From NCBI GenBank assembly GCA_002407645.1, contig DHNU01000030.1:1-30016 (forward strand): a stretch of 30,016 bases of DNA. The letters run 5' to 3'. Origin of the DNA: Ruminococcaceae bacterium UBA5408. GTDB taxonomy: Bacteria; Bacillota; Clostridia; Oscillospirales; Acutalibacteraceae. The position numbers were made by a program, and so were the translations under genes. Shown here one piece after another: positions 6,481-13,368 of the stretch (position 1 is its first letter; each line of letters starts with the position of its first letter). The notes below the pieces were generated by a model. It was not told the DNA's origin. It did no database searches and worked only from the letters and a program-made list of their open reading frames with translations.

Positions 6481-7515
6481 TTGAAATTCCGACACGGTGT
6501 ACAAGGTGTAAAGTTAGACCAGCAAAAGGAACTGTCGTTAAAACACAAAATAAAAAACCTGCCTATGGCGGATGAATTGCCGCTAAAGCCCAATTTTAAC
6601 CTAAACGGTAAAAAAGATTACAATTATATTTTAAATGCCGCACAGAAGTCTCAAATAGTGGACGAATTTGACGGTATTCCCCTTGATAAAAAGCTTAAAA
6701 AATTAAGGGGACTTAAACCCAATATGATTGTTGCCTGTTGTTTTGACGAAGACCCATGGACTACAAGCGCAATGGCAGTACTGCGTGAATATACGGCCGA
6801 AGTTATTTCCGGGTTGGAATATGCGGCGAAAGCCTGCGGCATAAAGGAAAGAAAAATAGCCGTAGCTACTAAAGAAGAGGCTAAATTTATAAAAAGCATC
6901 AATTCGGAAGCCGAATTGATATTGGCGGGTGACAGATACCCAGCGAGGGTTCTTTTAAAAAAGAAACTCTATTCACAGAATATAAAAGCGTTCTATATAG
7001 GAGCGCAGGCGTGCCTTGCGCTTGATTCGGCTGTAAAAGAGGGCAAAGTACAGCAGGATACGGTTGTAACCGTTGCAGGCAGAGGTGTGGAGCGTTGGAG
7101 CAACGTAAAAGTTCCGCTTGGCACAGAGTTAAAAACCGTGCTTAAATTCTGCGGTGTAAGCGATAAAACAAAAATGATTATAACCGGTTCTTCTCTTACC
7201 GGTAAAGCGGTATTGGATTTGACCGAACCGGTTACACCGTCAACGAGATGCATTATTGCGATTAAAAAAGCAAAAAAAGATATCTCATATCCGTGTATCG
7301 GCTGTGAAAAATGCGCGAGTGCCTGTGTGCGTTCAATAGTACCTTGGAAAATTCTGAAAGTGATGAAAAATAAAAAGCCCGATCCGCTTATGCTTACTAA
7401 TGTGCAAAAGTGCATCGGATGTCAGGCCTGCTCAGTGGTTTGTCCGTCGGGCATAGATTTGGCGGAAGTCGTAAAAAAAGCGGCAGACTTAAAGAAAAGC
7501 GGTGACTTTGAGTGA
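6481..7515 (+). CDS. Divergent RnfC-like ferredoxin/SLBB subunit
   Basis: RnfC is the peripheral subunit that in classic Rnf complexes takes electrons to or from NADH. This 344-residue version is about 100 residues shorter than usual. It keeps the SLBB-type region (VVTVAGRGVERWSNVKVPLG, about residues 200-220), the PVTPSTRCIIAI link, and two ferredoxin motifs with all eight cysteines: Cys272, 275, 278, 282 and Cys311, 314, 317, 321. In contrast, the glycine loop expected for FMN/NADH (GxGGAxFPT) reads VDEFDGIPLDKKL, and the NGAECEPYLT motif reads ACCFDEDPWTT. Nucleotide binding is therefore doubtful. The start is TTG at 6481, with GGGGG at 6468-6472; earlier TTG codons lack such a site. The stop overlaps the rnfD-like GTG (GTGA). 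Confidence 0.8.
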   Translation: MKFRHGVQGVKLDQQKELSLKHKIKNLPMADELPLKPNFNLNGKKDYNYILNAAQKSQIVDEFDGIPLDKKLKKLRGLKPNMIVACCFDEDPWTTSAMAVLREYTAEVISGLEYAAKACGIKERKIAVATKEEAKFIKSINSEAELILAGDRYPARVLLKKKLYSQNIKAFYIGAQACLALDSAVKEGKVQQDTVVTVAGRGVERWSNVKVPLGTELKTVLKFCGVSDKTKMIITGSSLTGKAVLDLTEPVTPSTRCIIAIKKAKKDISYPCIGCEKCASACVRSIVPWKILKVMKNKKPDPLMLTNVQKCIGCQACSVVCPSGIDLAEVVKKAADLKKSGDFE

Positions 7516-8486
7516 TACTGAATTATGCAAAAGGGCCTTTTATAAAAAATGTTCCGACTATACCGTCTATGATGAGGGACGTTATTTTTACTCTTTCTGT
7601 TCTGCTTATAATACCTATTGTACAATACGGAGTCAGACCGCTTGTTATGGCAGTTTGTACGATGTTCGTATCTGTGATTTGTGAAATCATATTCAACTTG
7701 ATACAGGGAAACAAAATAGGCGCGGGTGACGGTTCATCTTTGGTTACGGGACTTATGATTGTAATGCTTATGCCTGTTAATGCTCCGATTTGGCTTCCGT
7801 GTATGGCGGCGGTATTTGCTGTAATTGTCGCTAAAATGCCGTTTGGAGCTTTCGGACATACACCGTTTAACCCGGCTGCGGCAGGTGTGGCGTTTGCGGC
7901 TCTGTGCTACCCTCATTTGGTTTTTAGGTATATTGACTCTTCTGCAAAAAATCTTCCCGCATTCGGCGACTGTACGGGTGATATCGTAAGTTCCACTGCG
8001 GCGGTTTTAAAAAACGGACTTAAACCGAGTATTCTTCCGCTTGATATGCTTTGGGGAGCATTTGAGGGGCCTTTGGGTACTACGGGAATACTTATTATAT
8101 GTGCAGGCGGACTTTACCTTTTTATAAAGAGAACGGCAAACTGGGAAATCACTGCGGCATTTTTGGCGGCGGCGCTGATTATTGCGGCATTTTGGCCGCG
8201 CATTGAGTGCAGTATGATTACTTCGGTTAAATATGAACTTTTATCGGGTTCGCTTTTATTCTGTTCGGTTTTTATGGTAACCGACCCTGTAACTTCACCT
8301 CGGACGAAACCGGCTAAAATAGCGTATGGCTTTATTTGCGGTGTCCTTGTGATGGTGTTTCGCCGGTTTGGGGCTTTTGAACAGGGTGCATGTTTTGCTC
8401 TGCTTATAGCAAATGCTTTGGCTCCTCAGATAGATGTGATTTTCAGCGGCTCTTTCGAAACGGGGGATGTGCTTTATGAAAAATAA
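7512..8486 (+). CDS. Divergent RnfD-like membrane subunit
   Basis: RnfD and NqrB are multi-helix membrane proteins that carry covalent FMN. The 324-residue product keeps the family skeleton: DGSSLVTGLMIVMLMP, the AKMPFGAFGHTPFNPAAAG block around residues 110-130, and the C-terminal FCSVFMVTDPVTSPRTKPAK and FRRFGAFEQG. About ten hydrophobic segments are visible. The flavin-attachment site (family D-x-x-S/T-G-A-T) aligns with DIVSSTA at residues 157-163. The position of the modified Thr is Ala163, and the preceding Gly-Ala is Ser-Thr, so covalent FMN in the normal way is unlikely. Thr162 is a conceivable shifted site. GTG at 7512 overlaps the previous stop. The next gene overlaps its end by 11 nt, so no rnfG lies between. 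Confidence 0.85.
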   Translation: MILNYAKGPFIKNVPTIPSMMRDVIFTLSVLLIIPIVQYGVRPLVMAVCTMFVSVICEIIFNLIQGNKIGAGDGSSLVTGLMIVMLMPVNAPIWLPCMAAVFAVIVAKMPFGAFGHTPFNPAAAGVAFAALCYPHLVFRYIDSSAKNLPAFGDCTGDIVSSTAAVLKNGLKPSILPLDMLWGAFEGPLGTTGILIICAGGLYLFIKRTANWEITAAFLAAALIIAAFWPRIECSMITSVKYELLSGSLLFCSVFMVTDPVTSPRTKPAKIAYGFICGVLVMVFRRFGAFEQGACFALLIANALAPQIDVIFSGSFETGDVLYEK

Positions 8487-9120
8487 AAGACTGCTTATAA
8501 AAGAAGCAAATACGATTTTTTTAAACGGCATGTTTTTTAAAAACCCAATTCTTGTCGGGGCACTTGGATTATATCCCATTGTGGCGGCAGGCTATAATTT
8601 AAAAAATGCCGTTGAGCTTTCTCTTTTATTTTTGTTTATATCCCTTCCAACTTCGCTTTTATTCTGCCTTATCGGCGAAATGGTGCCGCTTTCGGTTCGC
8701 CCGGGACTTGTGCTTTGCGGGTGTGCGTTGTTTTATATTCCGGCGGCATGGCTTACACAGCGGATTATACCCGGTTCAATTGAATCTCTCGGGATGCTTG
8801 CCGGTTTAATGATATGTAATTCCATGATACTTTCACGTGTAAACGATTATGCGCCAACTCATATTGGAATTGCTGTCTTTGCGGACACGTTAGGCTGTTC
8901 GGTGGGTTTCGCACTTGTAATTTGTCTTGTTTCCGTAATTCGCGCGGCTTGGCTTAAAAGCGGCATTTGGCAGACGAATATCGGAATTTACGGAACGGGA
9001 GAAAAAGGAATATCTCTGCCGTTTTTCGGATTTATTCTGTTGGGCTTTTTTGCCGCGTTTGTTCAATTCATAAACAAGAAGCGCAGTACAAAAGCCGCCA
9101 AAAGGAGGGCTGCAAAGTGA
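8476..9120 (+). CDS. Divergent RnfE-like membrane subunit lacking Fe-S cysteines
   Basis: RnfE/NqrD pairs with RnfA/NqrE; each gives two cysteines to a [2Fe-2S] cluster in the membrane. This 214-residue protein has six hydrophobic segments and the recognisable blocks NPILVGALGLYPIVA (residues 24-38) and LMICNSMILSRVNDYAP (111-127). In the family these read NPVLVQLLGLCPLLA and LIVTNCLILGRAEAFA. Both cysteines are therefore replaced, by Tyr33 and Ser116. The C terminus is short and basic (NKKRSTKAAKRRAAK) instead of the usual end. ATG at 8476 is preferred over ATG at 8467 because GGGGG (8462-8466) sits directly before 8467 and spaces well to 8476. It overlaps the rnfD-like gene by 11 nt and its stop overlaps the next start. 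Confidence 0.85.
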   Translation: MKNKRLLIKEANTIFLNGMFFKNPILVGALGLYPIVAAGYNLKNAVELSLLFLFISLPTSLLFCLIGEMVPLSVRPGLVLCGCALFYIPAAWLTQRIIPGSIESLGMLAGLMICNSMILSRVNDYAPTHIGIAVFADTLGCSVGFALVICLVSVIRAAWLKSGIWQTNIGIYGTGEKGISLPFFGFILLGFFAAFVQFINKKRSTKAAKRRAAK

Positions 9121-9707
9121 CGAATATTGTCGGTATGATTTTAACGGCACTTGCCGCCGTTACGGTTGAAAATATTATTTTTTCCGGAGGTATCGGCTTC
9201 AGCCGCGTACTTCGAGCCGCGAGAAAACCCAAAACGCTCGGAATGTATTCTGCTTTTATCACCGTATTTTCAGTTATTTCTTCGGTAATGGGATATTATT
9301 TAAATCGTCTTTTCCCTGAAAGCGAACTTTCGCCTATACTGCGCCCTGCCGCATTGGCGGTATGTATCGCTTTGGTATATATTCTTGCGGCGGGAATCCT
9401 TAAATTATCGGTACCTGCGTTTTATAAAAAGTATGGGCAGATTTTATCCCCTGCGGCTATAAATACAGTCGTCCTCTCTATGCCGTATGTAATCGGAAAC
9501 TACCGATTGGGACTTTGGGACGCTGTGGGTTTTGCTTTGGGTACAGGGGTGTCTTTCTTTTTTGCCACGGTTATTTTAAGCCGCGCTTTACATCAGTGTA
9601 AAAATGAAGATATGCCAAATGCATTTAGCGGACTTCCCGCAACTCTTATATATATCGGAATTTTATCTATGGCATTTGCTGGATTTACGGGCGGTAAAAT
9701 TTTTTAA
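9117..9707 (+). CDS. Divergent RnfA-like membrane subunit lacking Fe-S cysteines
   Basis: This is the partner of the RnfE-like protein. The 196-residue product has six hydrophobic segments. ENIIFSGGIGFSRVLRAARK (residues 18-37) aligns without gaps to the RnfA block NNFVLSRFLGICPFLGVSKK, so the first cluster cysteine is Ser29. GQILSPAAINTVVL aligns with GIYLPLITTNCAVL, so the second is Thr117. The end (MPNAFSGLPATLIYIGILSMAFAGFTG) is a good match to RnfA. The start is GTG at 9117 with a perfect AGGAGGG at 9103-9109; the frame extends upstream to 8967, but that part lies inside the previous gene and is not RnfA-like. It is the last gene of the unit: no rnfB follows. Confidence 0.85.
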   Translation: MTNIVGMILTALAAVTVENIIFSGGIGFSRVLRAARKPKTLGMYSAFITVFSVISSVMGYYLNRLFPESELSPILRPAALAVCIALVYILAAGILKLSVPAFYKKYGQILSPAAINTVVLSMPYVIGNYRLGLWDAVGFALGTGVSFFFATVILSRALHQCKNEDMPNAFSGLPATLIYIGILSMAFAGFTGGKIF

Positions 9708-9753
9708 ATAAATATAATAACTTTAATAAGAAACTGCGGTAATTGCAAAATTT

Positions 9754-9855
9754 TGGGATTCTCACCCCCTTCCCCATCTATTTAACGGAAACTGACTGTT
9801 TACGTTTTGAAATAAAAATGGGAGGGGTTAGGGGTAGGTATTAAATATTAATTTA
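9754..9855 (-). repeat. ~100-bp palindromic interspersed repeat, copy B (inverted)
   Basis: The reverse complement matches copy A at 4993-5091 over nearly its whole length: TGGGATTCTCACCCCC at one end, ATTTAACGGAAACTG in the middle, and GGTATTAAATATTAA at the other. It lies just after the rnfA-like stop. The direct repeats that flank copy A are absent here, so the core is an independent unit. Confidence 0.8.
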
Positions 9856-9913
9856 GACAAACTATTTTTAAAAAACCGACAAATATAAAGATATTGTTAA
9901 GCCTAAATAAAAT

Positions 9914-9944
9914 AAGGGCGTCATCTTTTAAAGATGACGCCCTT
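9914..9944. terminator. Perfect hairpin, possible bidirectional terminator
   Basis: AAGGGCGTCATCTTT (9914-9928) and AAAGATGACGCCCTT (9930-9944) form a 13-15 bp stem. T-rich or A-rich sequence follows on both sides, but the T run is short. It separates the Rnf-like unit from the oppositely oriented lipoprotein gene. A weak second hairpin TTAGG/CCTAA with TTTTT lies at 9961-9977. Confidence 0.65.
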
Positions 9945-10085
9945 TAATAATTTAACATATTTAGGAAACCTAATTTTTCCATGGAGAACATTGGCACTAT
10001 CGAAATTCAATTATTACCCCATTTTTACTGAATACTATTACGTAAAATATAACACAACGGAAAATTACGCCAAAGTCTTTGGTTA

Positions 10086-10541
10086 TTAATACTTTATCTT
10101 TTTGAAAACTTCTTCAACTTCGTTTGTATGGGATAGTGTCGATTTGCCGTAGACTATTGTTTTATTCATTCGTACAAGAGTGTGGCTGAGCTCTCCGTTT
10201 TGAAATGTGAATTTGTTATAAGATGAGGAATCAACGTTTTTTGTATTTTTGTCCTCTCCGTTTGTAAGGCCTGTTTTAATGGAATTATAAGTATCATGAG
10301 CTGAGGTGTCGTCTTTAAATGATATAAATACGATTTCTGTTTCGGTTTCCGGTTTTACAGCGGATGAGTATTTTTCAACATTTCCTGTCGAACTTTCGGA
10401 TTCGGTTACCTTAAAACCAGAAGCTTCCGCCTGCTTTTTAAATTCATCGGGAGTAACGGGGGTGCGTGCCGAACATCCGGCCAAACAAAATACGACAGCG
10501 GATATAAGAACGGCTGAGCATAATTTAAAAATTTTTTTCAA
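10086..10541 (-). CDS. Small lipoprotein of unknown function
   Basis: The 151-residue product starts with a lipoprotein signal: basic MKKIFK, a hydrophobic stretch, then the lipobox LAGC with the lipidated Cys at about residue 23. The mature part has no family I recognise. It contains TPDEFKKQAEASGFKVTE, a polar stretch, and ends NEVEEVFKKIKY. The arrangement 'TPDEFxxxxExxGFxV' recurs in small Clostridia lipoproteins, but I cannot give a function. The start is TTG (10541) with GGAGG (10549-10553, complement) 7 nt upstream. It has its own promoter on the - strand and is divergent from spoVT. Confidence 0.8.
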   Translation of the reverse strand: MKKIFKLCSAVLISAVVFCLAGCSARTPVTPDEFKKQAEASGFKVTESESSTGNVEKYSSAVKPETETEIVFISFKDDTSAHDTYNSIKTGLTNGEDKNTKNVDSSSYNKFTFQNGELSHTLVRMNKTIVYGKSTLSHTNEVEEVFKKIKY

Positions 10542-10590
10542 TTTAGAACCTCCAGTTATCTACGTACTTAATTTTAAACTTAGTATGATA

Positions 10591-10619
10591 ATTATAGTAC
10601 GCATTTATATGGTTTACAA
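10591..10619 (-). promoter_or_regulatory. Sigma-A promoter of the lipoprotein gene
   Basis: On the - strand, TTGTAA (10619-10614), a 17-nt spacer and TATAAT (10596-10591). Confidence 0.75.
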
Positions 10620-10758
10620 GCTTATTTTAAGTACGGAAATAAAAGAATGGCGGTCTTAGCACAGCAAAATCCTTTATTTTATTCATCATTTCAATTTCGT
10701 TATTACAAATTACAGAAGTGCAGGAAAAAATTCCCCGACAATACAGATGTAAAATTTT

Positions 10759-10787
10759 GCATAGCCGAGATTTTCCTGCGGATAATA
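10759..10787 (+). promoter_or_regulatory. Candidate forespore sigma (G/F-like) promoter of spoVT
   Basis: GCATA (10759-10763) fits the sigma-G/F -35 pattern. GATAATA (10781-10787) is close to the -10 pattern CATnnTA, differing at the first base, and the spacer is 17 nt. No good sigma-A promoter is visible near spoVT. SpoVT is a known sigma-G gene in Bacillus, which is why this was looked for, so the match carries a search bias. Confidence 0.35.
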
Positions 10788-10819
10788 ACCACAGACAACA
10801 CCGCAAGGAGGTAAAAATA

Positions 10820-11359
10820 TTGAAAGCAACAGGAATAGTCAGAAGAATAGACGATTTAGGCCGCGTTGTCATCCCAAAAGAAATCCGCCGTACATTAAGA
10901 ATCCGTGAAGGCGATGCACTTGAGATTTTTACGGATACTCAGGGCGGGGTAATATTTAAAAAATATTCTCCGGTAGGCGAAATATCGGATTTTGCAGGCC
11001 AGTATGCAGAGGTGCTTTCTAAAGCCGTAAATATGCCTATCGTTATTTGCGACCGCGATCATGTTATTGCAGCGGCAGGTATTTCAAGAAAAGAAGTCCT
11101 GGAACGCAGAATTACACAGGAGCTTGAAGACTATATGCAGTCAAGACAGAACTTTATAAGCTCTGGAAAAGCCGAATTTATGCCAATTGAGGGAATTTCA
11201 CGTAATGCACAGGTGGTATGCCCGATAATAGCATCAAGCGACGTAACGGGAGCAGCTATTTTGCTTTCGAATGACGAAGAAAATACTGTTCCGTCCGATA
11301 TGGAAATTAAGCTTATGCAGGTTGCGTCTGCATTTTTGGCAAAACAAATGGAGGAATAA
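10820..11359 (+). CDS. spoVT: Stage V sporulation regulator SpoVT (AbrB family with GAF-like domain)
   Basis: SpoVT is a DNA-binding regulator acting in the developing spore. The 179-residue protein has the AbrB swapped-hairpin domain at residues 1-50 (KATGIVRRIDDLGRVVIPKE, then RRTLRIREGDALEIF, GGVIFKKYSP) and a GAF-like C-terminal domain from about 55 (DFAGQYAEVLSKAV, VICDRDHVIAAAG) to the end FLAKQMEE. Length and both domains match B. subtilis SpoVT (178 residues) rather than the short AbrB/Abh. The start is TTG at 10820 with AAGGAGG at 10805-10811; the frame runs further upstream but without homology. It is the clearest sign that the organism forms spores or descends from spore formers. 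It stands alone before the rimP operon. Confidence 0.93.
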   Translation: MKATGIVRRIDDLGRVVIPKEIRRTLRIREGDALEIFTDTQGGVIFKKYSPVGEISDFAGQYAEVLSKAVNMPIVICDRDHVIAAAGISRKEVLERRITQELEDYMQSRQNFISSGKAEFMPIEGISRNAQVVCPIIASSDVTGAAILLSNDEENTVPSDMEIKLMQVASAFLAKQMEE

Positions 11360-11421
11360 AAATTTGCTGAAATCGAACAGTGTTTTAATAAATCATTCAG
11401 CTATATTTTTACCATTTCCTC

Positions 11422-11450
11422 TTGCATTTAAAAGTTTGCTGTGATATTAT
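11422..11450 (+). promoter_or_regulatory. Sigma-A promoter of the rimP-nusA-infB operon
   Basis: TTGCAT (11422-11427), a 17-nt spacer and TATTAT (11445-11450), about 80 nt before the rimP start. Confidence 0.7.
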
Positions 11451-11477
11451 AATTTAAGTTATATTATTTGAAGGATG

Positions 11478-11501
11478 AAAGAGTGGGGCGACCCGCTCTT
11501 T
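11478..11501 (+). promoter_or_regulatory. Leader hairpin with GCGA tetraloop before rimP
   Basis: AAAGAGTGGG (11478-11487) pairs with CCCGCTCTTT (11492-11501) over ten pairs with one T-G wobble, capped by the GNRA-type loop GCGA and followed by TGTTTG. It lies between promoter and rimP and looks like an attenuator or a protein-binding leader. A similar hairpin before rimP is, as I recall, common in Firmicutes. Confidence 0.6.
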
Positions 11502-11527
11502 TGTTTGTATTATGAGGTGAATTTGAA

Positions 11528-12025
11528 TTGTCTTACAAAAAAAAGAGCGGAAATACAGTTGAAAAAGTATGGGAGCTTGCAGACCCTATTGCACAAAAAC
11601 TCGGACTTCAAATTTGGGATATCCGCTTTCTTAAAGAGGGAGCAAATTGGTTTCTTAGAATTTTTATCGACAAAGACAGTGGAGTCGGAATTGAAGACTG
11701 TGAAAATATGAGCAGAGCGATAAACACACCGCTTGATGAGCTCGACCCTATTTCACAATCATACTGCTTGGAAGTATGCTCGCCCGGAATGGAACGGGAA
11801 CTTGTAAGGGAAGAACACTTCAAGGCTTTTTTGGGTTCACCTGTTAAAATAAAACTTATTCGCCCGTTAGAAGACGGAAACCGCGAAGTTATCGGAATCT
11901 TAAAGGATTTTAAGGATAATACGGTTATTTTAGAAACCGATAACGGGGAAATTTCACTTGCTAAAAAAGATACATCATGGGTTCGGCTTGTGGAGGAAGA
12001 TATTGTTGGAGGTATTGAAGAATGA
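11528..12025 (+). CDS. rimP: Ribosome maturation factor RimP
   Basis: RimP assists assembly of the 30S subunit. The 165-residue protein shows the N-terminal domain with LGLQIWDIRFLKEGANWFLR and the IDKDSGVGIEDCENMSRAIN block, then LEVCSPGMERELVREEHFKAF at about residues 80-100, and an SH3-like C-terminal domain. The start is TTG at 11528 with GAGGTGA at 11514-11520. It is the first gene of the operon and overlaps nusA by 4 nt (ATGA), which implies translational coupling. Confidence 0.95.
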   Translation: MSYKKKSGNTVEKVWELADPIAQKLGLQIWDIRFLKEGANWFLRIFIDKDSGVGIEDCENMSRAINTPLDELDPISQSYCLEVCSPGMERELVREEHFKAFLGSPVKIKLIRPLEDGNREVIGILKDFKDNTVILETDNGEISLAKKDTSWVRLVEEDIVGGIEE

Positions 12026-13074
12026 ACAGCGAAGTTTTTGAAGCCCTTGCACTTTTAGAAAAAGAAAAGGGTATCCCTGTTGACTTTATGCTCGATAGGA
12101 TTAAAAAGGCAATTGTAACAGCCTGCAAAAACAGCTACAGCAACGATGACTGTGTAATAAAAATGGAACCCGACGAAGGAGTTTTTGAAGTTTATCTTCG
12201 TAAAACCGTAGTTGACGACATAACCGAACAGGGAAAAGAAATTTTGCTGGAAGATGCCCGCAAAATAAGCCCAACGGCAGTTGTAGGCGATATTGTGGGA
12301 GTAAAGCTCAACACAAAAGAGTTCGGCCGTATTGCCGCACAGACAGCACGAAATATTATAAGGCAGGGTATCCGTGACGGTGAGCGCGGACTTATGCTCC
12401 GGGAATTCCAAAGCAAACACCAGGAACTGGTTTCCGCTTTGGTAGAGCGTGTTGACCCTCAAACAGGCGCCGCAACGCTTCAAATCGGCAAGGCACAGGC
12501 TGTTTTACCGAAAAGCGAACAAGTTGGTGACGAAAAACTTAAAGAGGGAGACCACATAAAGGTTTACGTTGTAGATGTAAAAGAAACAGAAAAAGGACCC
12601 CGTGCTATGATAAGCAGGATACATCCTGATTTGGTAAAAAGACTTTTTGAATCTGAAGTACCTGAAATTTATGACGGCACAGTAGAAATAAAGGCAGTAT
12701 CACGCGAAGCGGGTTCAAGAACTAAGCTTGCTGTTATAAGCCATGACCCCGATGTCGATGCGGTCGGCGCTTGTATCGGTGCCCGAGGAACGCGTGTTTC
12801 AAATATAGTTAACGAGCTTGGCGGAGAAAAAATCGATATTATCGAATATAACGAAGACCCGGTTAAGTTTATTGCTTCCGCTTTGTCACCTGCAGATGTC
12901 GTTTCAGTTATTCCGGCAGAAGACGGTTCTCACTCATGCCGTGTAACCGTTCCGGACAGCCAGCTTTCGCTTGCTATTGGAAACAAAGGGCAGAACGCAC
13001 GTCTTGCGGCAAGACTTACAGGTTGGAAGATTGACATAAAACCGGAAAGCGGTTTCTTCGGCGAAGAAAAATAA
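12022..13074 (+). CDS. nusA: Transcription termination/antitermination factor NusA
   Basis: NusA binds RNA polymerase and nascent RNA and modulates pausing, termination and antitermination. The 350-residue protein has the N-terminal polymerase-binding domain ([27 protein letters not shown]), an S1 domain at about 130-200 ([20 protein letters not shown]), and two KH domains ([20 protein letters not shown] and [20 protein letters not shown]). It ends soon after the second KH domain, as in other Firmicutes, without the proteobacterial acidic repeats. ATG at 12022 overlaps the rimP stop. Confidence 0.97.
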   Translation: MNSEVFEALALLEKEKGIPVDFMLDRIKKAIVTACKNSYSNDDCVIKMEPDEGVFEVYLRKTVVDDITEQGKEILLEDARKISPTAVVGDIVGVKLNTKEFGRIAAQTARNIIRQGIRDGERGLMLREFQSKHQELVSALVERVDPQTGAATLQIGKAQAVLPKSEQVGDEKLKEGDHIKVYVVDVKETEKGPRAMISRIHPDLVKRLFESEVPEIYDGTVEIKAVSREAGSRTKLAVISHDPDVDAVGACIGARGTRVSNIVNELGGEKIDIIEYNEDPVKFIASALSPADVVSVIPAEDGSHSCRVTVPDSQLSLAIGNKGQNARLAARLTGWKIDIKPESGFFGEEK

Positions 13075-13098
13075 ATTCTTAGTTAGGCGGTGTATGCT

Positions 13099-13368
13099 AT
13101 GCATAAGAAAAAAATACCGATGCGAATGTGCACGGGATGCGGGGAAATGAAACCGAAAAAAGAGCTTGTACGGGTAGTAAAATCGCCCGAAGATGAAGTC
13201 TCTCTTGATTTAACGGGACGCAAGCCGGGGCGCGGAGCGTATGTCTGCAAAAGTATAGACTGCCTTAAAGCCGCAAGAAAAGCAAGAAAATTCGAAAGAG
13301 CTTTCTCCTGCAAAATACCCGACGAGATATACGACCGTATGGAGGAGGAGATAGCACACGATGAATGA
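13099..13368 (+). CDS. rnpM: YlxR/RnpM RNA-binding protein
   Basis: The 89-residue basic protein carries the YlxR signature: RMCTGCGEMKPKKELVRVVK at the start, LDLTGRKPGRGAYVCKSIDC in the middle, with four cysteines (two CxxC-like pairs), and a basic helix KAARKARKFERAF. Recent work on the B. subtilis member (RnpM) reports binding to RNase P RNA and modulation of its activity; carrying that over to this protein is inference. ATG at 13099 is preferred to the in-frame GTG at 13090, because AGGCGG (13085-13090) is correctly placed for the ATG. It overlaps the next gene by 8 nt. Confidence 0.92.
   Translation: MHKKKIPMRMCTGCGEMKPKKELVRVVKSPEDEVSLDLTGRKPGRGAYVCKSIDCLKAARKARKFERAFSCKIPDEIYDRMEEEIAHDE

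Noticed and set aside
8967..9116. 50-residue N-terminal extension of the RnfA-like protein
   Set aside because: It lies in another frame of the RnfE-like gene, and AGGAGGG plus GTG at 9117 yields the family N terminus.
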